From contig UQHQ01000012.1 of assembly GCA_900540945.1 (NCBI GenBank), positions 1-45,452 on the forward strand: 45,452 nucleotides of DNA, given 5' to 3'. The position numbers were made by a program, and so were the translations under genes. The notes under the pieces were generated by a model that saw only the letters and a program-made list of their open reading frames with translations, was not told where the DNA came from and did no database searches. Positions 16,658 to 25,606 of the stretch are shown in pieces (within the stretch, counting starts at the first letter, position 1; every line of letters begins with the position of its first letter). The DNA is from an uncultured Collinsella sp. GTDB lineage: Bacteria > Actinomycetota > Coriobacteriia > Coriobacteriales > Coriobacteriaceae.

Positions 16658-19324
16658 ATGACACCTCTCGCAAAACGTCTCCCGCGCGAGCTGCGCCGCA
16701 ATATCGGCAAGTACCTGGGAATCTTTTTGCTTATGTGCGGAAGCATTGCTCTCACCTCGGGCTTTTTGCTCGCGGCGCATTCCATCGGTTGCCTTATCGA
16801 CGACATGCGCAATGCGTACACGATTGAGGACGGCCGCGTGACCACCTCCTTCGAGGCTACCGACGATCAACTCAAGGCCGCCGAGGACGCGGCCGACGAC
16901 GTCGGCGGCGTCACGCTCTACAAGAATTTCTCCATCGACGCCATCATAAAAAAGACCGCCGGCGACGACAGCACCAAGCGCACGCTGCGCACCTATGCGC
17001 ACCGCACCAAGGTCGATATCGCGTCCTACTGTGAGGGCAAGGAGCCCAAGACGGATGACGAGGTGGCCATCGACCGTGTCTTTGCCACCAATAACAACCT
17101 GTCCGTGGGCGATAGAGTCGAGCTCGAGGGTCGCACCTACACCATCTGCGGCATCATGACCCAGCCCGATAGCCAGGCGCTGTTCCTCAACAATTCGGAC
17201 TTTACGGTGAACACCATCACGTACGGCGTGGCCGAGGTCACCGACGCCGGCTTTGCCGCGCTTGAGGACGCCGGTGGCGCGCCTGCCTACACCTATTCCT
17301 TTATCTTTACCGATTGCGACCTCCCCACCGCGGATCGCATCGATGCGGAGCAGGATATGGTCGAGGCGCTGACCGATGCCGATGCACGCGTGGATGACCT
17401 CATCGACGCCGATTCCAACCAGGGCATTGGCTACGCACGCGACGACGTAGACGGCGACTCCATGATGTGGATGACGCTGCTCGACATCATCATCGTGATC
17501 ATGGCGTTCGTCTTTGTGGTCCTGACCGACGCCACCATCGAGGAGGAGAGCGCCATCATCGGCACGCTGCTCGCCAGCGGCTATCGTCGACGCGAGATCG
17601 TGCTGCACTACCTCGCGCTTCCCGCCATCGTGGGCGTGGTCGCGGCGCTTTTGGGCACTGCGCTCGGCGTTGTGTTCTTTACCGAGCCCATGCGCAGCCT
17701 CTATTACGGTTCGTACAGCCTGCCGCCCTTCCAGGTGTACTGGAGCTGGGAGATCTTTGTGAAGTGCGCCGTGGTTCCCGCCGCCGCGCTCATCCTCATC
17801 ACGCTGGTGGGTCTGCTTCGCAAAATGGGTAAGACGCCGCTGCAGTTTCTTCGCCACGAGGCGAGCGGCAAGTCTGGCACCAAGCGCGGCCTGCAGCTGT
17901 CGGAGCGCATGGGCTTTGTTTCCCGCTTCCGCCTGCGTATCTTCCTGCGCAACCTGGGCAACTTCGCCACGCTCTTCGTGGGCATCGCGTTTGCGTCGCT
18001 GCTACTGCTCTTTGGCCTGGCGATTCTGCCCACGATGACGCACTATGCGGACAACCTCGAGACAAGCCTGGTCGCCGAGCGCCAGTACACGCTCAAGGCG
18101 CCACTGGAGCTCGAGGGCACTGCCGAGGAGCGTGAGCAGTGGTCAGCACTCGAGCGCTTGCAGTCGGTTGACGGCGCGCTCCTCACCGCCGCCCAGGATG
18201 CCGATGACGAGCTTGACGACGCGGCCGATGCGGCGCAGGCGGCAGCCGATGCTGCGACCGCATCTCCGTCTGCCGAGAGCCTGACCGCAGCGCAGGACGC
18301 GCTTGCCAAGGTCCAGGACAAGAAAGATGCGCTCTACGCGCGCCTTGACGATCTTGCCGATGCCCTCGGCTGCGACCGTGACGAGGCTATCGACCTGATC
18401 GACAAGGCCTCTAAGATCGACACTGACAACGACGATATCCACCCGGTCAATACGACCGACAACGGCGCGGGCGCAATCGCGCAGGCCGAGAAATACGCCG
18501 TTTACCAGCTGCAATACGACCGCGGCGATGGTAATGGCGAGGAGACGATTTCCGTCTACGGCATTTCATCCGATTCGCGCTATTGGAAAGACCTCAACGT
18601 CGGCGATGGGCGCGTCGTCTTTGGCGGCGGTCTGCTCGATAAGTTTGGCTGGAGCGAGGGTCAGAAGGTCACGCTCGGCGACAAGTACGAGGGCGAGCAT
18701 TATTCCCTTGAGTACGCGGGCAAGGACTGTGCCTGGGGCTCCAAGTCGGACATGAATATCTATATGAGTATCGACGACTTTAACGAGCTGTTCGACAACG
18801 ACGCCGCCTACTTTAACGGCTATGTGAGCGACGAGAAGCTCGATCTCGATGCTCGTTACTTTGCTGGCGACACCACGCCCGACGACATGCGCGCCGTGGG
18901 CGACCAGTTTATCGGCATGATGAGCAAAATGATCGGCATGATGGTTGGGCTCGCGGTGTTTATTTTCCTGCTGTTTATGTACCTGTTGACCAAGGCTGTG
19001 ATCGACCACAGCGCCCGGTCGATCAGCTACATGAAGGTCTTTGGCTATCGCGATAGCGAGATCTCGCATCTGTATATCCGCTCGATCACGCTGTGCGTGG
19101 TGGCGTCACTCGTGCTGAGCCTGCCGGTCATTATTGGCTCGCTCACGGCCATCTTCCGCTCGATGCTGCTCGCCTACAACGGCAATATCGAGATCTACGT
19201 GCCCGCTTGGTCCATGGTTGCATGCGTCGGCATTGGCTTTGCGACCTACCTGGTCGTGGCACTGCTACACACGCGTTCTATCAAGCGCGTCAGCCTAGCC
19301 GAGGCCCTTAAAGTCCAAGAGTAG
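16658..19324 (+). CDS. FtsX-like ABC permease with extracellular coiled-coil domain
   Basis: 888 residues from ATG 16658. One N-terminal helix (about 20-42), a MacB-like extracellular domain, an FtsX core of three helices (about 270-395), another helix near 440, a second extracellular part with a strongly charged Ala/Asp-rich coiled coil (about 505-585), and a final FtsX core of three helices at the C-terminus. Such permeases act mechanically on the cell surface, exporting or releasing envelope components or peptides, and do not behave as simple importers. Coupled to the ATPase just upstream. The stop codon lies inside the stem of a recurrent hairpin. Confidence 0.9.
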   Translation: MTPLAKRLPRELRRNIGKYLGIFLLMCGSIALTSGFLLAAHSIGCLIDDMRNAYTIEDGRVTTSFEATDDQLKAAEDAADDVGGVTLYKNFSIDAIIKKTAGDDSTKRTLRTYAHRTKVDIASYCEGKEPKTDDEVAIDRVFATNNNLSVGDRVELEGRTYTICGIMTQPDSQALFLNNSDFTVNTITYGVAEVTDAGFAALEDAGGAPAYTYSFIFTDCDLPTADRIDAEQDMVEALTDADARVDDLIDADSNQGIGYARDDVDGDSMMWMTLLDIIIVIMAFVFVVLTDATIEEESAIIGTLLASGYRRREIVLHYLALPAIVGVVAALLGTALGVVFFTEPMRSLYYGSYSLPPFQVYWSWEIFVKCAVVPAAALILITLVGLLRKMGKTPLQFLRHEASGKSGTKRGLQLSERMGFVSRFRLRIFLRNLGNFATLFVGIAFASLLLLFGLAILPTMTHYADNLETSLVAERQYTLKAPLELEGTAEEREQWSALERLQSVDGALLTAAQDADDELDDAADAAQAAADAATASPSAESLTAAQDALAKVQDKKDALYARLDDLADALGCDRDEAIDLIDKASKIDTDNDDIHPVNTTDNGAGAIAQAEKYAVYQLQYDRGDGNGEETISVYGISSDSRYWKDLNVGDGRVVFGGGLLDKFGWSEGQKVTLGDKYEGEHYSLEYAGKDCAWGSKSDMNIYMSIDDFNELFDNDAAYFNGYVSDEKLDLDARYFAGDTTPDDMRAVGDQFIGMMSKMIGMMVGLAVFIFLLFMYLLTKAVIDHSARSISYMKVFGYRDSEISHLYIRSITLCVVASLVLSLPVIIGSLTAIFRSMLLAYNGNIEIYVPAWSMVACVGIGFATYLVVALLHTRSIKRVSLAEALKVQE

Positions 19325-19350
19325 TCGTTTAAGAACCTCCCCAACGACTA
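19322..19350. repeat. Stop-codon hairpin element, copy 2
   Basis: An 8-bp stem TAGTCGTT / AACGACTA around the loop TAAGAACCTCCCC. The first three bases of the stem are the TAG stop of the FtsX-like permease gene. Relative to copy 1 the stem base A-T pair has become G-C with a compensating change on the other side. Confidence 0.85.
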
Positions 19351-19360
19351 GGTTTCGCGC

Positions 19361-19391
19361 TTGACTTTGACCCTACTTCAACGGGTACCAT
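19361..19391 (+). promoter_or_regulatory. Possible promoter for the DUF362 gene
   Basis: TTGACT (19361-19366) and TACCAT (19386-19391) with a 19-base spacer; the spacing is long, so the call is tentative. Confidence 0.3.
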
Positions 19392-19433
19392 CCTCTATGT
19401 CTGTAACGCCATATAGACCGAGGGGATATAACT

Positions 19434-20639
19434 ATGACCGCAACTGCACCCGCAGCACCCGCTAAGGTGTACTTCACCAACCTGCGCACGCATGCTCGCG
19501 AGAGCCAGCTCGACAAGCTCAAGCGCCTCATACGTCACGCCGGTATCGAGCAGATCGACTTCGAGAACAAGTTCGTCGCTATCAAGATTCACTTTGGCGA
19601 GCTGGGCAATCTGAGTTTTTTGCGCCCCAACTACGCCCGCGCCGTCGCGGATGTCGTGAAGGAGCTGGGTGGCAAGCCCTTCCTCACCGACTGCAACACG
19701 CTCTATGTCGGTAGTCGCAAAAACGCGCTCGAGCACATCGATACCGCCTACCAGAACGGCTTTACCCCGTATGCCACGGGTTGCCAGGTCATCATCGCCG
19801 ACGGCCTCAAGGGCACCGACGAGGCGCTCGTTCCGGTCGAGGGCGGCGAGTACGTGCACGAGGCCAAGATCGGTCGGGCACTCATGGATGCCGATATTGT
19901 GATCAGCCTCACGCACTTTAAAGGCCATGAGCAGGCCGGCTTTGGCGGCGCCATGAAGAACCTGGGCATGGGCGGCGGCAGCCGCGCCGGCAAGATGGAG
20001 CAGCATGCCGCCGGCAAGCCGAACGTCGCGACCGAGCACTGTATTGGCTGCCGTGCCTGCGAAAAGGTCTGTGCGCACAGCGCTATCTCGTTTGACGACA
20101 CCCGTGAGCGCGAGCTTGCCAACGGCAACACCCGCACGGTCCACGTGGCTGCCATCGACCACGATCGCTGCGTGGGCTGCGGCCGCTGCATCGGCGTGTG
20201 CAACCAGGACGCCATCAAGCCCGGCCATGACGCTGCGGCCGACGTGCTCAACTGCAAGATCGCCGAGTACACCAAGGCCGTCGTCGACGGCCGTCCGAGC
20301 TTCCACATCTCGCTTGCCATGGATATCAGCCCCAACTGCGATTGTCATCCCGAAAACGACACACCTATCGTCAACGATATCGGTATGTTCGCGAGCTTCG
20401 ATCCGGTCGCCATCGACCAGGCCTGCGCCGATGCCGTCATGGCATCCGAACCGCTGTCCAACACCGAGCTCACCGATAGCGCGGCCAAGATGGAGCATAA
20501 CCACGAGCATCTGGAGGGCGAGCAGGCCAAGGACCCCTTCTGCATCACGCATCCCGACACCGACTGGCGCACCTGCATTGCGCATGCCGAGAAGATCGGC
20601 CTGGGCACGAGCAAGTACGAGCTCATCGAGGTCAAGTAG
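19434..20639 (+). CDS. DUF362 domain protein with two [4Fe-4S] motifs
   Basis: 401 residues. The N-terminal part has the DUF362 pattern (KIHFGELGNLSFLRP, later SLTHFKGHEQAGFGGAMKN). A bacterial ferredoxin insert with CIGCRACEKVC from residue 203 and CVGCGRCIGVC from residue 246 follows, and DUF362-like sequence resumes to the end. Cytoplasmic iron-sulfur protein; the reaction is not known for this family. Stand-alone gene with AGGGG before ATG 19434 and a strong terminator after it. Confidence 0.9.
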   Translation: MTATAPAAPAKVYFTNLRTHARESQLDKLKRLIRHAGIEQIDFENKFVAIKIHFGELGNLSFLRPNYARAVADVVKELGGKPFLTDCNTLYVGSRKNALEHIDTAYQNGFTPYATGCQVIIADGLKGTDEALVPVEGGEYVHEAKIGRALMDADIVISLTHFKGHEQAGFGGAMKNLGMGGGSRAGKMEQHAAGKPNVATEHCIGCRACEKVCAHSAISFDDTRERELANGNTRTVHVAAIDHDRCVGCGRCIGVCNQDAIKPGHDAAADVLNCKIAEYTKAVVDGRPSFHISLAMDISPNCDCHPENDTPIVNDIGMFASFDPVAIDQACADAVMASEPLSNTELTDSAAKMEHNHEHLEGEQAKDPFCITHPDTDWRTCIAHAEKIGLGTSKYELIEVK

Positions 20640-20686
20640 CACCTGTCCATTGGACATATCAAGCGCTTTTGTAGCGCAACGTTAGC

Positions 20687-20724
20687 AAAAGCCGCCCGTG
20701 AGCACAGCGCTCGCGGGCGGCTTT
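20687..20724 (+). terminator. Intrinsic terminator after the DUF362 gene
   Basis: A 16-bp stem with one G-T wobble (20688-20703 with 20709-20724), flanked by AAAA and CTTT, so it may also work for the opposing alpha/beta hydrolase gene. Confidence 0.8.
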
Positions 20725-20727
20725 CCG

Positions 20728-20847
20728 GAAGTATGCGGCAAATTTCGAGACCGCCGAGCACACGACATTTTTTGGCAACAAAACCCCTGATAAATTGTTG
20801 GTAAAGCTGCGGTCTGGTCGGCAGTTCCAGATTTTGCCGCATACTTC
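20728..20847. repeat. Second long inverted-repeat element between convergent genes
   Basis: Perfect 15-bp arms GAAGTATGCGGCAAA (20728-20742) and its complement (20833-20847), with a second symmetric pair GCCGA (20753-20757) / TCGGC (20818-20822) at equal distance from the arms. The layout resembles the element at 10298-10449 but the sequence differs. Non-coding. Confidence 0.75.
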
Positions 20848-20890
20848 TGAAAATAGGGGGTCAGATAAAGCCCCAGACGTTGCTTTTTGC

Positions 20891-21856
20891 CTAAAAATAC
20901 TCGTCGAGGAAGTTGTTGACTGTGTTCCAGTAGAGCTTGGGGTCAACTTGCGCACTCTTGGCGTGGGTGGCGCCATGGATGGTGAGCTTTTGCTTGACCT
21001 TGCTGGCGCACGCGTCGTAGTTTTGGTCGAGCATGCCGTACGGCACAAAGGTGTCCTGGTCGCCGTGGATAAACAACATGGGAACCGTCGCGTGTTTGAG
21101 TTGCTCCACACTGCTCGCCTTATGAAAGTCGTAGCCCGCGCGCACGTTGCACACCAAGTTTGCTACATCGAGCAAGGGAAAGCTGGGCAGGCCGAACACG
21201 TCCTTGAGCTGCAGAGAAAACTCGTCCCAAACACTCGTATAGCCGCAGTCCTCGATAATGCATTTCACGTTTGCGGGCAGAGATTCCCCCGCGACGTTCA
21301 TGGCGGTTGCCGCACCCATCGACTCGCCAAAGACCAGGATGCGCGCCTCGGGGTCAGCCTGAACGATCCGCCCAATCCATGCGACGACATCGAGCCGCTC
21401 GGGCCAGCCCATGCCGATATAGTCGCCGCCGGAGCGCTCGTGGGCGCGGGCGGCAGGCGCGAGCACGTTCATGCCGCGGTCGTGGAAGCGCTTGGCGTAT
21501 CGGGCCATGCCGATGGGCTCGTTGGTATATCCATGCAGGCAGACGGCGTAATCGTGGGTGTTCTCCGAGGCGGCAAAATACCAAGCGGCGAGCTCGGTTC
21601 CGTCATCTGCGGTAAGGCTGCTGCTCTTGCGGTTTTCTTTAAACCATGCCCGCGCCTCGGTGTCCTCGGCATCCGGCTGCTCACCGTCTTTGTCGTTCTT
21701 GCTATCCTGCATCATCTTCATGGTGTACGGCGCGCGGGGATTCAGCGCGAAGTCAAACAGGAAGTTGCCGGCAAATCCGAGCAGCGCAACGACAACCGCC
21801 AGTGCAACGATGCCGGCTATCTTGAGCTTTCGATGGGAACGTGCGTTTTGAGCCAT
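20891..21856 (-). CDS. Membrane-anchored alpha/beta hydrolase
   Basis: 321 residues. An N-terminal hydrophobic helix (about 12-34) anchors it with the catalytic domain outside. The oxyanion segment is CLHGYTN (106-112), the nucleophile elbow GESMG has S179, the acid is probably D268 in HGDQDTFVP, and the base is H298. It resembles the YqkD/YfhR-like hydrolases of unknown substrate. The start has AGGAGA upstream and a near-consensus promoter. Convergent with the DUF362 gene. Confidence 0.88.
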   Translation of the reverse strand: MAQNARSHRKLKIAGIVALAVVVALLGFAGNFLFDFALNPRAPYTMKMMQDSKNDKDGEQPDAEDTEARAWFKENRKSSSLTADDGTELAAWYFAASENTHDYAVCLHGYTNEPIGMARYAKRFHDRGMNVLAPAARAHERSGGDYIGMGWPERLDVVAWIGRIVQADPEARILVFGESMGAATAMNVAGESLPANVKCIIEDCGYTSVWDEFSLQLKDVFGLPSFPLLDVANLVCNVRAGYDFHKASSVEQLKHATVPMLFIHGDQDTFVPYGMLDQNYDACASKVKQKLTIHGATHAKSAQVDPKLYWNTVNNFLDEYF

Positions 21857-21905
21857 GCGGTATTCTCCTATAAGATGTTAATACATCAACATTTAATGCA
21901 AGCGC

Positions 21906-21934
21906 ATTATGGACGTTCGCCGTTGATGCGTCAA
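21906..21934 (-). promoter_or_regulatory. Promoter of the alpha/beta hydrolase gene
   Basis: On the minus strand TTGACG (21934-21929), a 17-base spacer and CATAAT (21911-21906), predicting a 5' leader of about 40 bases. Two small palindromes flank it: GTTGA/TCAAC, which includes the -35, and GATGT/ACATC between the -10 and the RBS (near 21874-21887); these could be operators. Confidence 0.7.
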
Positions 21935-22001
21935 CAGGCAAAGAATGGGTAAACAAAGGGTCACGTATGGTGCAAATTTCGCACGTACCTAGACGCTTTG
22001 A

Positions 22002-22007
22002 TATAGT
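22002..22007 (+). promoter_or_regulatory. Possible -10 box of the hemolysin III gene
   Basis: TATAGT about 35 bases before ATG 22043; only a poor -35 (TTTCGC, 21977-21982) is upstream. Confidence 0.35.
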
Positions 22008-22042
22008 GTTGAGAACTCTTTACGTTGGAGGATGTAACCGGC

Positions 22043-22726
22043 ATGTCCGATTCGAGCGACAGTTCTAAGCCGCGACCCAAGACCGCGGCCGTTCCACACT
22101 ACACGGTGGGCGAGGAGATCATGAACTCCGTCACCCATGGTGTCGGCTGCCTGCTGGGTATCGCGGGCCTGGTGCTCCTGATCGTATTCGCTGCCCTGCG
22201 CGGCGGAGGCCCGGCCCACATGGCCGCGGCGATTGTCTACGGTGTCAGCATTATCCTCGAATACCTTGCCTCCACGCTCTACCATGCGATTCAGCCCGCG
22301 GGCGCCAAGCGCGTGTTCCGCATTATCGACCACAGCTGCATCTACCTGCTCATAGCCGGCAGCTATACGCCGTTTTGCCTCATCACGCTCGCAAACGACG
22401 GCGGCCCTGCGCTGTTCTTTGCCGTATGGGCCATCGCCATTATCGGCATCGCCCTCGAGTGCTTTATGCGTGAGCGTCAACCGCACTGGGTAAGCGGCCT
22501 GGTCTACCTGCTGATGGGCTGGCTCGTTGTCTTTAAGCTGCCCGAGCTCGTGTTGCTGCTCAACCCCGTGGCACTTGCCCTGCTCGCCGTCGGCGGCGTG
22601 TGCTACACCGCGGGCGTGCCGTTCTATATCGCCAAAAACGTGCGCTATCTGCACAGCGTGTTTCACCTGTGGGTGCTCGCCGGCAGCATCTTCCAGTTCA
22701 TGGCGGTGATCCTTTTCGTAATCTAG
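22043..22726 (+). CDS. Hemolysin III / PAQR family membrane protein
   Basis: 227 residues with seven predicted helices. The family landmarks are present: SVTHGVGCLLG near the N-terminus, STLYHAIQP, IDHSCIYLLIAGSYTPF, and the C-terminal YLHSVFHLWVLAGS with its two histidines; these His/Asp residues form the zinc site of PAQR proteins. ATG 22043 is used because the upstream ATG next to the GGAGG is followed at once by a stop. The physiological role of bacterial members is uncertain despite the hemolysin name. Confidence 0.92.
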   Translation: MSDSSDSSKPRPKTAAVPHYTVGEEIMNSVTHGVGCLLGIAGLVLLIVFAALRGGGPAHMAAAIVYGVSIILEYLASTLYHAIQPAGAKRVFRIIDHSCIYLLIAGSYTPFCLITLANDGGPALFFAVWAIAIIGIALECFMRERQPHWVSGLVYLLMGWLVVFKLPELVLLLNPVALALLAVGGVCYTAGVPFYIAKNVRYLHSVFHLWVLAGSIFQFMAVILFVI

Positions 22727-22836
22727 CGACCATGCCTGCGCGCCCGCGTCCTCGTTTGGGCGCCGGCGCAATTGCCGTATCCGTAATCAACGTTTTACCC
22801 TAACGTCCCGAATCTTGGAGGTTCGAGAAACTCCCG

Positions 22837-24210
22837 ATGGACATAACCATCTCCCTTATCACCACCCTCGTTTTAACCCTCATCAACGGCTACTTCTCTA
22901 TGTCCGAGATGGCGCTCACCACGGCAAAGCGCGCTGTGCTGGAGCACGAGGCCGAGGAAGGCGACAAACGCGCCGAGCGCGCCATTAAGCTGGCCGCCGA
23001 TTCCGACCAGCTGCTCGCCACCATCCAGGTCGCCATCACGCTCGTGGGCTTTGCCTCATCCGCCGTCGCCTCGACGAGCCTGTCCGATCCGCTTGCCACG
23101 TGGCTCATGAGCTTTGGCATCGCGCCACTCTCTGCCATCGCGCGCGGCCTGGCGCCGGTCATCATCACCGTCGCCGTCGCCTTTGTGTCCATCGTGATTG
23201 GCGAGCTCGTGCCCAAGCGCATCGGCCTCGCCAACGCCGAGGGCGTATCCAAGCAGGTCGTGGGGCCGCTTTCGGTGTTTCAAAAGATCGCCCGTCCGCT
23301 CGTGTGGCTGACCGGTGCCTGCTCCGACGGCCTGGCCCGCATCCTGCGCATCAAGAGCGCCGATGACCGCCAGAACGTCTCGGAGGAAGAGATCAAGTAC
23401 ATGGTCTCGGAGCAGGACGACCTGCTCGACGAGGAAAAGCGCATGATCCACGAGATCTTCGACCTGGGCGACACCGTTGCCCGTGAGGTCATGGTGCCGC
23501 GCGTGGACACCACCATGTGCGAGGACGACGAGACGGTCGCCGACGTGCTGTCCGCCATGCGCCAGACCGGCTTTAGCCGCATCCCCGTCTATCACGAGGA
23601 TCCCGACAACGTCGTGGGCATCGCGCACATCAAGGACCTGATCCAGCCTTCGCTCGACGGCAAGGGCGACCAGCCCATCGCCGATTACCTGCGCGACGCC
23701 ACCTTTGTGCCCGACACCAAGGACATCCTGCCGCTGCTGTCCGAGATGCAGACTTCGCACGACCAGATCGTGGTCGTCGTGGACGAGTACGGCGGCACGG
23801 CCGGCATCATCACCATCGAGGACATCGTCGAGGAGATCGTCGGCGAGATCGAGGACGAGTTCGACCCGGACAACAAGTACCTCACGCGTCTTTCGCGCCG
23901 CGAGTGGCTTGTCGATGGGCGTTTTTCGTGCGATGACGCGATTGAGCTTGGTTGGCCGCTCGAGGAAAGCGATGATTATGAGACTATCGCCGGCTGGATT
24001 TTGGAGCTTTGCGACTCGGTGCCCGACATCGGAGAGGTGTTTGAGGTCGCGGGGTACAAGTTCAAGGTACAGTCGATGCGTGGCCAGCGCATCTCGCTCA
24101 TTCGCGTGATCGCTCCGGCCGAAACCGATAAGAAGGATTCCGAGTCCTCGGCAGATAAGCCGGCGGCGTCGGACGCGGGTTCTGCGGACCCGCACGACGG
24201 CGACGAGTAG
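22837..24210 (+). CDS. CNNM/CorC (HlyC) family transporter-like protein
   Basis: 457 residues: a DUF21/CNNM transmembrane domain (residues 1 to about 190, with four hydrophobic segments), two CBS domains (about 205-335; PRVDTTMCEDDETV and IIVEDIVEEI-like segments), then a CorC_HlyC domain and a charged tail. Family members mediate or regulate Mg2+/Co2+ efflux. The only Shine-Dalgarno (GGAGG, 22818-22822) lies 14 bases from ATG, and GGAG can pair with CTCC just before the start, so initiation may be modulated by a small hairpin. Confidence 0.9.
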   Translation: MDITISLITTLVLTLINGYFSMSEMALTTAKRAVLEHEAEEGDKRAERAIKLAADSDQLLATIQVAITLVGFASSAVASTSLSDPLATWLMSFGIAPLSAIARGLAPVIITVAVAFVSIVIGELVPKRIGLANAEGVSKQVVGPLSVFQKIARPLVWLTGACSDGLARILRIKSADDRQNVSEEEIKYMVSEQDDLLDEEKRMIHEIFDLGDTVAREVMVPRVDTTMCEDDETVADVLSAMRQTGFSRIPVYHEDPDNVVGIAHIKDLIQPSLDGKGDQPIADYLRDATFVPDTKDILPLLSEMQTSHDQIVVVVDEYGGTAGIITIEDIVEEIVGEIEDEFDPDNKYLTRLSRREWLVDGRFSCDDAIELGWPLEESDDYETIAGWILELCDSVPDIGEVFEVAGYKFKVQSMRGQRISLIRVIAPAETDKKDSESSADKPAASDAGSADPHDGDE

Positions 24211-24234
24211 GGCAAGGAAGAGTAGGGGAGAGTT

Positions 24235-25080
24235 ATGGCAGGCCTGTTTAACATCCTTAAGGTCACCGTCAGCGAGGACAAGATCTGCGCGCATGTGCTG
24301 GTGAACCCCGGCATGCCGCTCATGACCTCGGAGGACATCGAGGCCACGGCGCGCGTGTACTACCTGGTGCCCGCGATTGCCAAGCACCTGTGCCTGGGCG
24401 ATTCCGGTCGCGAGTTCCAGGACTGCATGGGCCAGACCGAGCTTTGCCATCTGTTGGAGCACGTGACGGTCGAGCTCATGAACGAGACCGGTCTCGCTGG
24501 CAGCATTTCGTGCGGCCGCACTCGCGTGAGTGAGCACGATGAGCGTGTCTTTGAGGTCGAGCTTTCGTGTCCCGACGACGCGCTGGCCATCGGCGCGCTG
24601 TCTTCGGCGACCTTTATGATGGACTGGGCGTACCTGCACGCCGACCAGCCTGCCCCCGACGTGGAAGGAACGGTCGCGGGCCTGCGCAACCTGGTGCTGG
24701 GTATGCGCGCCGAGGCCGAGGGCAAGGACCCGCACGAGGCCGTCGCCGCCGCGAACGCCGAAGGCGAGGCCGGGGACACGACCGAGGGCGAGGCGCCTGC
24801 CGAGGCTGCCGCCGAGTCTGTCAACGATGCCCCTGCCGAGGAGGCCGTCGAGGTCGAGCCCGCGGAGCCCCAGGGCGTCCCGAGCTTTGACGACGAGCCG
24901 CAGGAAGTAATCGATACCGAGGGCGCGACCGCCGAGAGCCATGAGGCCCCCGCTGCCGTCTACGGTGGTGCGGCGACGGCTCCGGTTGCCCCTGCGCGTG
25001 AGGGAGCGCTGCCGCTCGTTGACGGCGCCGGCGAGGACCCGGCCGCCACGGTGGCCATGCCTGCCATGCCGCAGGAGTAG
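24235..25080 (+). CDS. Stand-alone protein resembling the cyanophycin synthetase N-terminal domain
   Basis: 281 residues. The first 150 or so contain HLLEHVTVEL (72-81) followed by a Gly-rich turn and GRTR (94-97) and then a beta-strand/helix segment. This order matches the N-terminal domain of cyanophycin synthetase CphA, which has a HIVEHVALEL...GFGRTR arrangement. The ATP-grasp and Mur-ligase-like domains of CphA are absent. Residues 160-281 are an acidic Ala/Glu/Pro-rich tail, likely disordered. It follows the CNNM gene with a good RBS and may share its transcript. The homology is my own pattern match; function unknown. Confidence 0.6.
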   Translation: MAGLFNILKVTVSEDKICAHVLVNPGMPLMTSEDIEATARVYYLVPAIAKHLCLGDSGREFQDCMGQTELCHLLEHVTVELMNETGLAGSISCGRTRVSEHDERVFEVELSCPDDALAIGALSSATFMMDWAYLHADQPAPDVEGTVAGLRNLVLGMRAEAEGKDPHEAVAAANAEGEAGDTTEGEAPAEAAAESVNDAPAEEAVEVEPAEPQGVPSFDDEPQEVIDTEGATAESHEAPAAVYGGAATAPVAPAREGALPLVDGAGEDPAATVAMPAMPQE

Positions 25081-25159
25081 GCTCACCCGCTTATCACCAT
25101 CATGTACCTGCGCCTTTACCGTACGCAGATGAGCAAAGCGGCAGGCGCTGTGCTGCGGG

Positions 25160-25165
25160 TATAAT
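25160..25165 (+). promoter_or_regulatory. Consensus -10 box before ytxH-like gene
   Basis: TATAAT with no good -35; it lies about 45 bases before the start codon and suggests a separate promoter for the YtxH/PRC pair. Confidence 0.5.
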
Positions 25166-25210
25166 GGACAGCATTCAAACGGTGGGCGCCGAGGTGCCCG
25201 CAGGAGAGGA

Positions 25211-25606
25211 ATGAACATGGGTAAGACTTTCAACTTTATCTCGGGTGCGCTCTTCGGTGCCGCCGCCGGCGCCATTATCGGCGTTGCCCTGGCTCCGCGC
25301 TCGGGCGCCGAGACCCGCGCCATGGCTGCCGATATCGCAAACGACGCCTGGGATAACATGCGCGACACCTGCGAGCACGGTGCCGAGGAGGCCCGCGCTG
25401 CGGTCAACGATTTTGGCCCGATGGTCGATGCCAAGACCGATGACCTGCGTGCCAAGGTTGACCTTGCCCGCGAGCGCATGGACCAGCTGCGAGAGCAGCT
25501 CAACGACGCCATCTCGGGCGGCAACGTGACGCCCGCCGCCGATGTCGTGGTCGAGAACGCCGTCGAGGCCGACGCCGAGGCCGCGGAGCCTTCGACCGAG
25601 GCATAA
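25211..25606 (+). CDS. YtxH domain protein
   Basis: 131 residues. An N-terminal Gly/Ala-rich hydrophobic segment (about 8-28; FISGALFGAAAGAIIGVALAP) followed by a charged helical region is the YtxH/gas-vesicle-like pattern of small envelope-associated stress proteins. AGGAG precedes the first ATG; a second ATG two codons on (25217) is possible. The stop overlaps the start of the next gene (TAATG). Confidence 0.8.
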   Translation: MNMGKTFNFISGALFGAAAGAIIGVALAPRSGAETRAMAADIANDAWDNMRDTCEHGAEEARAAVNDFGPMVDAKTDDLRAKVDLARERMDQLREQLNDAISGGNVTPAADVVVENAVEADAEAAEPSTEA

